Shown here one piece after another: positions 12,329 through 23,609 of a stretch of DNA of 64,000 nt (its first letter is position 1; each line of letters begins with the position of its first letter). The notes under the pieces were generated by a model, which searched no databases, was not told the DNA's origin, and was given only the letters and a program-made list of their open reading frames with translations. A program made the position numbers and the translations under genes. Source of the DNA: Acanthococcus lagerstroemiae (taxonomy: Eukaryota > Arthropoda > Insecta > Hemiptera > Eriococcidae); NCBI GenBank assembly GCA_031841125.1, contig CM063114.1, positions 45,777,574-45,841,573 of the forward strand. The letters are read 5' to 3'.

Positions 12329-15300
12329 TTTTTTTATTTTTTTTTTGTAAAAAAAAACAATATGAATTTCATTGATAAAGGTAACAAAGAACTTTGATAC
12401 CACGAATGATGACCAAATATACATCACACACCCTCAAAACGAGGTCAAAATTTGTAACTGACTTTTGGTTCCATCGTAGTGGCGATTTTTTGTTTGCATG
12501 TACTGGCTCCCTGATTGAACGTTCCATGCTGCAAAGTAGCTGCATTGCTTCAGTCTTCTGTTACGAAGAATATTTGGCTGTCAGATCTCAAATCACGTGT
12601 AGTTTATCCATTCTGTGAGAAGTTTTTTTTATGAAAATAGCGTTGATTGATTACACTTTTTAATATCCTTGGTTGTGGCTTATTATCAGTTCTCAGCATT
12701 TGTTGACGGCATGATCCCCTTGGGAAAAAGGTTAAAATACTCAGATTGGTTAGTATGTCAAGATTTAAATATTGAAACTTACTCATAATCATTTTTTTTA
12801 GCCTCAAATTTCAATTATGAACCAGATTTTCTATTGTAGTGGACTACCCTTGATTCTTTCGTAGAGGCAATGGTTATTTAACCATTGACAACCTCTGCCA
12901 CTACGAAAGGAACAAGAAGGTAGTCCACTACAATAGAAAAACTGGTTGATAATTGAAATTTGAGGCTACAAAATGATTATGAGTAATTTTCAACATTTAA
13001 ATCTTTTGAAATACTTACCAATTTGAGTATTTTGATATTTTTTTACAACCACTGCAAAAAAATTCTTACGCCGTAGTTCATTTTTTGTAGCCACTATAAA
13101 AGAAATTCTTACGTAGTGGACACAAAATTTTGGAATCCCCCTGCTCCCTTTCCCCGTGGGAATGAACTGAGCCCAACGCTAGAAATCACATTGGGGGCAC
13201 ATATACTAACGATCTCCCGCAAGATAAAAAAATAAAAGAAATCATCCTTCTGAAAATTTATATAATATGTAATAATGAAATTTGCCTTTTTTCCTGAGAA
13301 TTACCCAGGTAACATCTCTTCGATTATACCATGCAGAGACTAGAGGTGAGATGGGAAAGTTCACCCCAAAGGCTTGACAATTGTTTTCAGTGGAAAATCT
13401 GTGGCCCACAGTTGGAAAATTTTGGAACATTTAATCAAGATTTTTTGTCTGTTTTATGACTCAAATGAGTTTAATAAAGTGAAAAAAATAAAATAAAAAA
13501 AACAAAATAAGTTCTTAGTTTCTTGCGAGCGGAGCTTCCTAAGCGAAAACATATTGGTTTCTCTCCTCTTCTCCAGTAGTTTCCTTTCGGTACATTCTTG
13601 CTATCCTGCATATGCTTACTGTCAATTCTAAAAAACTAAACTTATAAAACTTATATAAACCTAAAAGGTACTACTAACATTTGAGGAGCCTAATTCTAAA
13701 GTAACCAGACTGCATTAGCAATAAATAAAGTAATAATAAATTAAAAAAAAAAAAATGTGTTGGTTGGGGTAAATTTGAAACAACAAGTGTTTTCGATTAC
13801 AATTTTAGAGTTAGCAATGCCTAACATTGATACGAGCCACCCTACAATGATCAGCAATTTTTGTTTCTTTCTTCTTTGGAAGTAATTAGATTCTTTTACG
13901 AGTGAACTTTTCCTTTAAGTTAATAGAGAAAAGGAAAAAAATAAAAGAACCTTATTAAGGTCGTCAAATTATGTAAATTTGAATTTTTAAATTAATGTTT
14001 CCACAGCATTATGATTATGAATACTTTTTCTCAACTTCTAAGCTTTGGATGATTAAAGTGACAAGTCCAAAAAATGTACGCTTATTAGGAATACAGAACG
14101 AGAACAAACAAAAACTCAAGAAACACTTAGGGAGAATGTACTTTTACAAAAACCTGAACTTATACAACATACTATAACTGATGTCTATAGAGCCGAGTCA
14201 CAACTCAGATCCTAGAATATGGTAATAACCTGCATAGTAACATGAGGGGTTGTGTAAAAAGGAAGGAGGTGTCTAAGATCCGTGGTTGAGGACAAGGTTT
14301 CATTTTTTTTAAATGATCGAAATCTTTAATTTTTCTTACCTTATCAAATCTAGTATCGTTTTTTATTATGCTTTATTTAGTATAAGGTCTGAAGTAGATT
14401 TTTTCCAATAACCAAAGTGAGTTTTCATCTCATTGGCCATAACTTGTACCATTCTGGTTCAATAAATAACCAGTGGATCCAGAGAGAAATTGTCAGGAAT
14501 AATGTACTCGTATTACAGCAGTTAACTTTTAAAATTTCCTCTTAAACCTAATGTCATACAATGCAGTGCCATCAATATGATTTTATATTTCGGTGTATAC
14601 AAAAATGTACGTCTACCTATGTATTATTTATTTATTTTCGAAAAGTACTTAAGTACTTTGCCAAAATTCTAAATGGAAGGCTGGATGCATGAATTAGCCA
14701 TAAGGTATAGCGGGGAAATTCCTGGTCAAAAAGAACATTTGTGAGAGAGAAAAAAACACATTCATATATTAGAAATATGACTGAGTGGAATTCACAGATC
14801 GATGGCCTAAATCTTGCTCTTCAAAATGCTAAGGGTGAAGATGTCATAATGAAAGAATAAAGGAAGTTTCGTAAGGAAGTTTCTGTTTAGGAATTGCCCC
14901 CAGGTTTCAGCCATTTAATGGACGCTACGGGGCAAAAAGTGGACGGTCCTTTTTTTCATTCATTTTTACTCGTATTACAATTTTGACCTCAAAATCATAT
15001 TCAGCGACTCAAAAAGTACTAGAAAACATTCAAAACCTACCCAAATTGACACTGGAAAGAAAAAAAAAAGAAAAAAAAGAGTGAAAAAATGCGAAAAATT
15101 TTTATTAAGAAACAGTACGTTAATGACACATCAGTTTTCTCGTGTGTAATTTCCCTCCTTATCACTCGAAAAATCTCAATCAGTATTTACCGCTCGCGTT
15201 TGGCCCCCCATTCTAAGGCCTCTAAGCCATCAAAAATTTTCCCTCGGTTGATTCTGATAGTTCTCAACAGCCTTTTTTCACATCTTCTTTGAGAAATCTT

Positions 15301-16308
15301 GTATCTTTATTCATTTTCATTTTATTAACTGCTCTAATTACTGTACATTATCAATGCGGGATTTTTTGGTGAAAAGTTGGGAAGTTTTTTTTTTTTTTTT
15401 TCAACACTGATTCTAGTGATGGAAAATGCTCAAGCATTTTCTTTTAGTAAGCATATTCTTAAAATGATTAAGCATATGCTCAGCATGAGAATATGCTTAA
15501 AATGACAGAGCATTTTCTACTGGATGAGCATATGCTCAGCATTTTTGAAATTTATACTCGTTTTATCTGTATAAATGAGAAAATGATCAAAAAAATAAGA
15601 AACTGCTCGGAGAAAATGAGAAAATGCGTATTATTTTTATGCTGTTTTGAGCATTTGCTCATTGAGCATACACAAATGAGAAAATGCTCGGGAAAATGCT
15701 CATTATTTTAATGCTTGGCTGATAATTTGCTCATTGAGTATATGCTCAAATTTTGGAGCATTTACTCAACGAGCATATGCTGAGAATATTCTCAAAATGC
15801 TCAGCATTTTAAAAATTAGCATCACTATTCCATTTTTGTGCTGGATTTTTTTTTAGGTCGTTCTTTGGGTAGTTTTACACATTGTGAGCCGGTCGTCACA
15901 AAATACAACGCAAATATGGCGGAGTTATAAGACAGTCTAGTTTTTGCCCCGCATTTTTACATTCCAGGAATTGCCTCACTGTACCTTAGATATTATGATT
16001 AGAATTGTCAGAGTGTACCATTGCTTCATGAATCAAGGTTCACTTGTAGTCAGTCCTCCAAATCCTAAAGGTAATGATGTTTCAAAATGGGTTGAACATG
16101 AGCTTCAAATTTAGTAGATTTGGTACACTTGCTTGAAAGGTTATTGAATGATATATGTTAAAACTATATAATAGAGATTGATGATGCAAGTAGAACATAT
16201 ACTATTATAAAACATACCTTCTTTATCCAGAACTGTAACTCCTTCATCGGAGTAAAATGTTTTGTTACTGTTTGTTTTGACTGGAAGGTACTCGCCCATT
16301 TTATTCAT
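9066..16308 (-). CDS. FLVCR/SLC49-type MFS transporter, gene A (8 exons, 458 aa)
   Basis: Predicted 12-helix plasma-membrane transporter of the FLVCR/SLC49 family. Vertebrate members carry choline, ethanolamine or heme; the substrate here is unknown. Coding exons in minus order are 16308-16218, 11368-11157, 10633-10409, 10306-10168, 10057-9855, 9752-9649, 9556-9446 and 9357-9066. All have GT/AG borders and phases that join into 459 codons with no internal stop. Family marks are SRRRWLL at TM1, VEWTTQIYLLSY, GLWIKAASVAPN, the loop ARFTALWFGAKEIS, GDQVGMSLGFLIPP, TEDAGNMG and the late signature CIEVTYPISEG. An in-frame TGA lies six codons before the chosen ATG at 16308, and a second ATG follows at codon 4. 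Intron 1 is about 4.8 kb and TE-filled. Length is a little below vertebrate FLVCRs (over 500 aa) because both tails are short. Tandem paralogue of B, D and E. Confidence 0.9.
12286..12327. repeat. (ATT)n microsatellite
   Basis: A perfect ATT triplet run of about 14 units in intron 1 of gene A, followed by T- and A-rich homopolymer tracts to about 12358. Confidence 0.9.
12734..13033. mobile_element. 300-bp near-perfect palindrome (foldback element)
   Basis: The two halves are inverted copies about 145 bp long meeting near 12880. Matched blocks include TCTATTGTAGTGGACTACC with GGTAGTCCACTACAATAGA, AGCCTCAAATTTCAATTAT with its complement, and AAAATACTCA with TGAGTATTTT. The tip reads AATGGTTATTTAACCATT. 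There is no coding capacity. It lies in intron 1 of gene A. A foldback MITE is the likely explanation; the RNA from the sense strand of gene A would fold into a long hairpin. Confidence 0.8.
14935..15956. mobile_element. DNA transposon with CGGGGCAAAAA ends
   Basis: Inverted ends CGGGGCAAAAAGTGGACGGT (left) and GTCTAGTTTTTGCCCCG (right) enclose about 1 kb in intron 1 of gene A. The CGGGGCAAAAAGTGGAC end is shared with the 821-bp element at 19816-20636, so the two belong to one family with different interiors. No transposase ORF is seen. The right half contains the dense AGCA/TGCT motif region at 15420-15810. Confidence 0.55.
15420..15810. repeat. Degenerate TGAGCAT/ATGCTCA motif array
   Basis: More than twenty copies of ATGCTCA, TGAGCAT, GAGCATTTTC or GAAAATGCTC occur on both strands within about 390 bases, including self-complementary AGCATATGCTCAGCAT. 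Spacing is irregular, so this is a motif-dense region rather than a clean tandem array. It sits inside the transposon at 14935-15956. Confidence 0.75.
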
Positions 16309-18024
16309 AAATTTTGTAAAACTGTATCAGCTTGAAAACAACGATTAACGTACCGGCTCACCATTAATAACGCTGAAATATTAAGTTTTACGTTAGACTT
16401 GAGAAGGAAAAAATCTGTGTGAACTGTAAGCGTGATAGTGTTGCTGTGCCCTTACTGAAGACCTCATTAGAATATGGCGAACAATCTGCGAAGTGGAATA
16501 GGCCAATAATACACTCGTAATTGAATGTAGAAAAGCGAGAAATGTAAAGTGTAATGTGATGAGTTTATAATTAACTAACTTTACCATTAATTGGCTGAAT
16601 CAACTTGTTTTAAAATTGACTAGACAATACATAAACATTACAGTGAACACACGTACACACTACACAGCGGTTACATGATGTTGATATTAGATCACAATCG
16701 CGTAGAAATATTTTCTGCTCTGCCCAGTTCCGAAGATAAATATTTAATGTACTCTGTTCGACTTCATCTCACCGAATATTTTAAAAGATAAAATTTGATT
16801 TCTCAATCCACCAGCTGTTCAGAATAATACAGCGAACGACTATGGACTCATGCAGGTACCGGCTGCCGGTACCCGTATTTAATTTTTGTTGTTTTTGTGC
16901 TTTTATTTTTGCAACTAAACAGAAATACTTCTGAAAATTTGGAAGTACATTCACACTGAACGGGCGAGGAATCGGGATGATTATGTTTTGCCGTTTTAGT
17001 TTCTAATCCGTCGCTCCAAATGGAATACAAAAGAATAAAAGGAAATAGAAGCTTGTAGCTTACGATTTATTCTTGTAGGTATTTCACTTCACGGGCCAAT
17101 ATTATAGGTGTAGAATTTTTCACTTCAGCAGTATATTGCCTACTCTTTTTCTGAAGTAGGAAACTGATTTTAATTTTACAAATCTTTTGGTACCAGTAAT
17201 TAGTGAGGATGCAAGCTGCATTGTGTACAACCCTAATTCAGTTAATACTGTATCTTCAGGTCCAGGTGCAAGGGTACAATTGGGATGTTAACATTGCCGT
17301 GGTAGCGCTAATGTAGCACACTAATACAAACTAAGTAACGTTCAACACATTGGATACATCTGGGGGATTATTTCAGCTTCCCTATTCTACTACGCCAAAA
17401 ATCGCGATTTTCAACTTCACATAGTTTCATTAAAAAAGTGTCCATGGAGGTAATTCTTTTTTATCCTGATAGTTCTGTGCTATAGCTGAGATTATTTCAA
17501 CCAACTTGCTTTCAAAAACGATTTTTATAATGCGCCAAAGGCGTTCAACGATCATTCCTTTTTGACACTTTTTGATACAAACAAGTAAAATTATCCCCCT
17601 GCTGTAAGATCAGGGTTACCAACATAGGTACTTTTGGTCAACTTCCCAATGGTGTGAGAATGCAGGCTGCACATCCTGAAGTCGTTTATGTTTTCATTTG
17701 GAAACCTATATATTCTCACTTTTAAGCAGATTACATGATGAGTGTGTACAATCAAAAGTTGCATCATTATAAAATTGATTATACTTACGTCTAAAAAGTG
17801 AATATTTTATTATATTATATATTGTTCAAGTAACCACACATCTCCACTAGACTAACAGTCAAGTTAATGATACTAGATCTTCATGATTGTTAATGCCTAT
17901 ATCAGCCGCAGGGGAAACTATAAAAGACTGACACGTCGACTATACATATGTATAATCAATGACTAAAACCATTAGTAACTTTCATTTATCAATTTTCCCT
18001 TTGTATTTTTCGTATTTTGTATGT
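16309..18024. other. Upstream region of gene A
   Basis: No gene is seen. It presumably holds the 5' UTR and promoter of gene A, read leftward. Visible structure is a 19-bp perfect palindrome GGTACCGGCTGCCGGTACC at about 16856-16874 and the palindrome TATACATATGTATA near 17942. Neither can be assigned a function from sequence alone. Confidence 0.35.
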
Positions 18025-18800
18025 ATGTGTTCCTGTGAATGGTATTGCACCTGCGTAAGAGCGTATTTGTCTGTTTTTGTGGTTGTTGGTTCAGTGACTG
18101 TGCTTTTTGGTTGTGTTAGGTAGTTTGTTAATTATTCTGTCTACTGTTTGTGGTTGGTATTTGTTGTTAATTGCTATTTGTTTAATTTTGTTGATGTCTG
18201 TTGTTCTTAGGTTGTTGTTGTTTATTATGTTGACTGCTCTGTGGCAGTAGTTGTGTAGTACTACCATTTTGTGTTTTTGATGGTGGAATGAGTTTTTGCA
18301 TGGATATTACTGCATCAGTGTAGGTGGGTTTTCTGTAAATGTTGTACTGTATCCTGTTTAATACCATTCACAGGAACACATACATATAAAATACAAAAAA
18401 TCTTCAACCAATACAACATAAAATTCGAAGGGTCACGTAGCCTGGACGCAGTTTTGTGTTTTTGGCAGGAAGGGGCAGAAATCAAAAACAGACCAACTCT
18501 GATAAAACAAATAAGCAATGACAAAATAATAACAAATGACAGAAACAACAGTAGCGGAGTATACAGACTGGACTGTGAACACTGTGACATGACCTACATA
18601 GGAGAAACAGGCAGAAAATTCACAACCAGAATCAAAGAACATGAAAAATCACAGAAGCTAAATTATGACAAATCACTGTCTGGAAAATACTGCAATGACC
18701 AAGGACATAACAATGACAAATTGACAGAAAAGTACAAAATCCTACGCATTGAAAATAACACAAGAAAAAGAAAATTAAAAGAACAACTATAAATAATAAA
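18025..18800 (+). mobile_element. Penelope-like retroelement remnant with GIY-YIG domain, in inverted halves
   Basis: The plus-strand frame 18362-18792 encodes the linker and C-terminal endonuclease of a Penelope-like element: IPFTGTHTYKIQKIFNQYN, then SGVYRLDCEHCDMTYIGETG, which carries the GIY-YIG pair (here GVY…YIG), a CxxC and the downstream Arg-rich RKFTTRIKEH. The adjacent minus-strand segment (18358 back to about 18025) encodes YNIYRKPTYTDAV and KIKQIAINNKYQPQ, which is the C-terminal part of the reverse transcriptase and the linker of the same family, and then repeats the AIPFTGTHTYKI stretch. The two halves therefore meet head to head around a ~45-bp inverted repeat (18001-18048 and 18359-18405). 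Both are truncated; no full RT is present. Confidence 0.8.
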
Positions 18801-19124
18801 GGCAAAAACAAAACAACCTAATAAACACAATAACTAACTTCCAATGCGAGAACATATTCCAACTAATAACATAACACCCAAGGATTGGACAGACTGCACC
18901 ATCACAGACAATCAATAGGAGCACACAACTAATAACACTCACTGATTGGACAGACTACAGCTAATAGGAGCACACGACAAACAAGTTCGCCATATGGTAC
19001 TACTCTCGAATATGACTATGGGACCACAAGAGACAAGTCTCATTTAGGGTACTCCACTGATAATGGCATAACAGAGCCGTAGGCGCGCTGGACTACAGAA
19101 GAAAAAAAAGTGAATTGGCACACC

Positions 19125-22100
19125 CTACAAATAAAAGGATGTTATGTGCTCGTGGCAGTAGAAGCGGGCCAGAATTCGACTACGGGGGACGTGGTGAGAG
19201 TTTCGAAGGCAGGTAATGGAGGGGCGTGAGAAGAGGTGGTCCACGGTGAGAGGATCTTCATCTTCACAGTGTGGGCAGTTGAGGGGATAAAGGTTAGTAA
19301 AAAGATGCGTATGTGTGAGGTGTGTATGTCCAATTCTTATGCTGGTGATGATAACTTTGGAACGTTGACCAGGGGACAGGTGTAAGCTTGATTTGTGCGA
19401 GCTTGTTGTGCCGAGAGGCTTGATGCCGCCACTCTTTGAACCACATACGCAAAATGGTTCGGCGAATGGCGGAAGGAGGTGATGAGTGATACATGGAACC
19501 TGTGTAGCTTGCTGTGCTGCTTGATCAACTGCCTCATTTCCTAGGATACCAATATGGCTTGAGATCCAGATGAGTGAAACGCTCTTGGTGGTGAAGGAAG
19601 TGAGATGGAGAATGAGATGGATGCGCTGGACGAAAGCATGCGTTGAAAGGCGATCAGATATAGACCTTAAGAAGGAAAAGAATCTGAGAGAACCGGGTCT
19701 TCGAGCGAGGAGATCGTGACTAGACACTGTAAGATAGCACAGAGTTCGGCAGTGTAGGTGGAAGTTGTGTTTTAAGTCGGAAGGAGTGTAGTAGTCTACC
19801 GATGGAGTAGGCGTAGGTGACTCGGGGCAAAAAGTGGACAAAATTCACCTTTTATCATATTTCTTAGACTTATAGTTACTTTTTCTAATGAAAAGTGTAT
19901 GTATGTGTAGCTTGGACCCTCTTTTCTTCACTTCGCGCTAAACATTGAAAAATTGCAATCTGCTATTGTAGTCTCTCATAGTGAAAGGGGCGAAAAAAGA
20001 ACGTGTATTTTAAACGGCAACATTCATATTGTTGAACTACTGAAGTAATAAATTTATCTGTTTACAATTTTCATGGAGAGTCAAGTATCCTCGATGGTAA
20101 GTGTAATTTTTTGAAGAACTTTCACCGCTTTTGCCTTCTCAATCGCCATTTCGTCCTCTACTTGAGGAAAATGAAAACTGGGATGATTTGGAACACGCCT
20201 CATAAATAAGCAAGATGATTACTGCTAATTTAGACTTTGCCCTAGCAGTGTTCAATATTTGCCCCCAGAGTATTTGGAACTTTTTCAAGTCCCTAATAAT
20301 TATTTTTTACTTTCAATTGCATAGGAAAAATGCTGATAGTTGGGTTTATTGATTCATGTGAAAACATTTGAAAATGAATGAGGAATTTTACGATAAATTA
20401 CAACCCCCTCCCCCGCAAAATATAATTTTTTAAAGAGAAAATTGGTATTTTTTCATTTTAAATTCTCTTAAAAATTTTAATGGGAAAAGTATTCAACACT
20501 TCTCTTATTGTGGTAGTAGAAGTTCCAAGTAACACTGTAATGTCAAGATTTCCCTTTAAGTGTAAAAATCCAGAGAGATATAGCTGGTTCAAGTTTTGCC
20601 CCAGAAATTCGTGTCCACTTTTTGCCCCGAGTCACCCTAAGCGGTGCGTCGGTTTTACTTTGAACCGTCAGTGAAGCATAAGATACGGTCTGGTAAGCGG
20701 TCCAGAATTTCTTGCAAATGTGTCTTATAAACTTGGGGGGAGGGTTGTAGATTTTTTATTGAATTCTATAAGTTCAAAATAACAACCAGGGTGGGAGGGG
20801 GGATGTATGGATTGTTGGTAGTGAATGGTAGGAAAAGGTACGGCACAGTGTTCCTTCAAAGTGTGAACGTAAGTGCAGCGAGGATTTAGGAACAGGGGTA
20901 TAGTTTCAAGGGTTAAAGAGATACTCATAGGCAGGAAGACTAGGATTGTGTCCTATTCCAACGAGACGTTTGGCAGTGAGTTGCATTCGGGGGTAAGAGA
21001 GGGGAGGAATTCCTGCATCGGCACATGTACTCAAAGCTGGGCTAGTGTGAACGGCGCCAATGACGATACGTAAACCCGCATTTTGAACAGCGTCATGAAG
21101 TTTTAAGTACGAGGAAGGTGCTCATATATGGGTGATCCATAATCCATGATAAATCGTCAGAGTCTGGTATAACTGAATTAGTAGCCCTCTGCTACATCCT
21201 TTGGAAGGATGTGACAGACATTTCAAAACACTGAGTGAGCGCATACATTTGGCTTTTATGTGTTTCATATAAGGTAACCAGGAGAGGCGAGCGTCAAGAT
21301 AGAGGCCGGGAAATTTGATTGAAGAGGAGTGAGGAATCGATTGTGAGTTGAATAATAGAGGTGGGAAAGATAGATTGTTCGTTCGATGCTGGAACATCAT
21401 GAATTCTGTTTTGCTTGGTGATATGCGGAATCCGTGTCTAGAGGACCATGTTTCGATTAGTTTTATGTTTTCTTGGAGTAGTCTACGGGCACATTGTGGG
21501 TTTCTGGATTTGAGGTGAATGCTGAAGTCATCGGCAAATAGTTTTTGTGTGAAAGGGAAACGAACCTGGAGAGTAATCTCATTAATAGCAATCAAAAACG
21601 AAGCTACGGTGAGGACTGAGCCTTGCGGACGCCCACTGACGAGCGGTCGGGGGCAGGAAAGATGTCCTCCTACACGTACCCTAATGAAACGGTTTTGCAG
21701 GAAGCTTTGTAGGATTAGAGAAAGGTGTCCGCGTAAACCGTATTTATGAAGCAGAGAACAGATGTGATACCTCCATAGGTACTCACTCTATCGAAGGCCT
21801 TTTCCATATCGAAGAATACTGAGAACAGATGATTTCCGGTTGGAAGTGCATCGCATGTGTCTTCAGATCCGTCAGGGCCACGAGTGTTGATCGAGATGTA
21901 CAAAAGCCGTACTGTGACACCAAAAGTCCATTGTTATATTTCAGGTACCACACTAGCCTTTTGTGAATGATTTTTTCAAACGTTTTGCCGAGGACGCTAG
22001 AAAGTGAGTTGGGACAATATGACTTGGGTAGAGAGACGTCTGAGGAGGGTTTTAGGATTGGTATGACAATTGCTGTTTTCCAATTAGATGGGTAGGAACC

Positions 22101-22490
22101 TGATTGTAATATTTTGTTAAATAGCGATGTGAAGTGAGAGATGGCATTAGAGTGGACATACTTGAGCATGGCTGGTACGATGCGATCAGTGCCAGAGGCG
22201 GAGTTCTTAAAATATTGATGGGTGGTGGCTATGACTTCCGCTTCTGTGATGGGTTGGTTTGTAAGGTAGATCCTGAGTCTTGGTGGAAATGTCGAGCTGG
22301 TTTGCATCTGCTTGTTTTTTATAGGTTAGGAATTGTGGGGCATGAACTGAATCAGACGATACTGCTGCGTATAGTGATGGCTAAGGCTTCAGACATATGA
22401 GGTGGTTTGAAAATGACTTGGTGATTGACGGTCAAGAACGGGGTGTTGAAGCTTTTTTTCGTCCCTGTTATCCGTTTAATGTTACTCTAC
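19125..22490 (-). mobile_element. LINE (non-LTR retrotransposon) with RT and RNase H, decayed
   Basis: Minus-strand fragments of one pol ORF. N-terminal RT is at 22490-21783 (TVNHQVIFKPP, then SGTDRIVPAMLK, GSYPSNWKTAIVIPILKP, SQYGF). The palm motif FFDMEKAFDRV is near 21800, and the catalytic FADD (KLFADDFSIH) near 21540 is intact. The thumb runs to about 21122, then a linker. RNase H begins with FTDGSK at about 20675-20658 and resumes at 19800 with SLIWISSHIGILGNEAVDQA, followed by a Cys/His segment (CPHCEDEDPLTVDH) and a tail ending at 19125. RT plus RNase H fits I/Loa-like LINE clades. Frameshifts separate the blocks and an 821-bp DNA element interrupts the RNase H domain, so it is dead. 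Confidence 0.85.
19816..20636. mobile_element. 821-bp DNA transposon inserted in the LINE RNase H domain
   Basis: Perfect inverted ends: the left end begins GGTGACTCGGGGCAAAAAGT and the right end finishes ACTTTTTGCCCCGAGTCACC, identical over 24 bases. The insertion splits the LINE RNase H domain between FTDGSK (about 20660) and the WISSHIG segment (about 19570). Flanks are gta on the left and cta on the right, so the target-site duplication is not certain. It has no ORF of note and so is non-autonomous. It shares its subterminal sequence with the element at 14935-15956. Confidence 0.85.
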
Positions 22491-23609
22491 ATGGTCGAGC
22501 AAGAAAAGGATGGTTGATACTAGAAACGTAGATAGTTGCTCCAGCTCTGTTTCTAGAGAAACGGAGGAGAACGCATGCCTTCGCTCGAAGCTTCTTGTAT
22601 TCCAGGAAGCAGCGCTGATATTAAAAACCTCTATCATTAGCTCGAATGACTTACTTACCATGAAATCTTCAGTTTATCTAGGTCGGTACTTATTCTTCAC
22701 TTGTTTTTTTTTTTAACTATTCACCAGGAATTCCTTTAGCTTCTTGTCTGTCGCTCTTGTCTCCGATTCTTGAGCTTTCAGTTTCTGGAAATTCTTTATT
22801 CACGGTATACTAAAATTAGGAATTTGAGTCTTTCAGTCGACATGCAGAAAAAAGTCCTTGCATTTGTCAATAGAGTGTAGTCCACGAGCGGAAAATCTTG
22901 TAAATCACACGAAACATCATACCTTTGGATGGTGTCGGGGCAGAAGGGCACGAATCATATGACTTGTACCCTTATGCCCCAACACCATCCATGTTATCTG
23001 TGAAACCTCTCAAGGCGCCTTCTCATCAACTTTTTTGGTGGGGGGAGGGGTGTACAAACGGTACTTTGTATTCCTTATTACTTATTTTTTAGAGGGGGGG
23101 CGTTACAATGCTACAACATCCTCACTGTTCTGACGCCACTAAGAACATGAACTTTCAGCAAACTTTTTGTTGATGCAATTGAAGAAAAATTCTACACACA
23201 CCGGAGTTAGGATAAATTAATATCCTCTGCATCGCATTTTCAATTAACATTAAGGAAAAGTATTTTAGACTTTTAAACACTGAATCAGTCTCATCGACAG
23301 AGATTTTAGATGGTTAGATGGGCCACAAAGAAGTGAAAAACTTTATTAATAAAAATGAAAAAAGAAAAAGAAAATTGTGAATAATGAAAAATAAATTTAA
23401 AAAAAAAACGAATTAATAAAAACTTGATAAACTTCTGTGTCTCACAGAAGTATTTTACCATTCATTTTTAATCTCTTCTTTCTGAAAAGACATGCTATCT
23501 GACAGTGTTGCGAGAACAACAATGTAGGTCCTTTCAGTTTACTGTATTGGGATTTAATTTTGCACTAGAGTGCGCTGCAAAATCACCTGTGCGGGTGAAA
23601 ATCAGTAAT
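22491..23609. other. Intergenic, with a strong hairpin at 22926-22993
   Basis: No gene is seen. A short inverted repeat has arms of about 29 bases (TGGATGGTGTCGGGGCAGAA against TTATGCCCCAACACCATCCA) around the loop ATCATATGA, with four mismatches. It may be a small MITE or an RNA-forming hairpin. The rest is AT-rich unassigned sequence. Confidence 0.55.

Noticed and set aside
15420..15810. CRISPR-like array (repeats with spacers)
   Set aside because: Motifs are only about 7 bases, on both strands and irregularly spaced, in a eukaryotic intron.
21519..21749. Plus-strand ORFs across the LINE RT
   Set aside because: Antisense shadows of the minus-strand RT, which has the FADD and AFDRV motifs.
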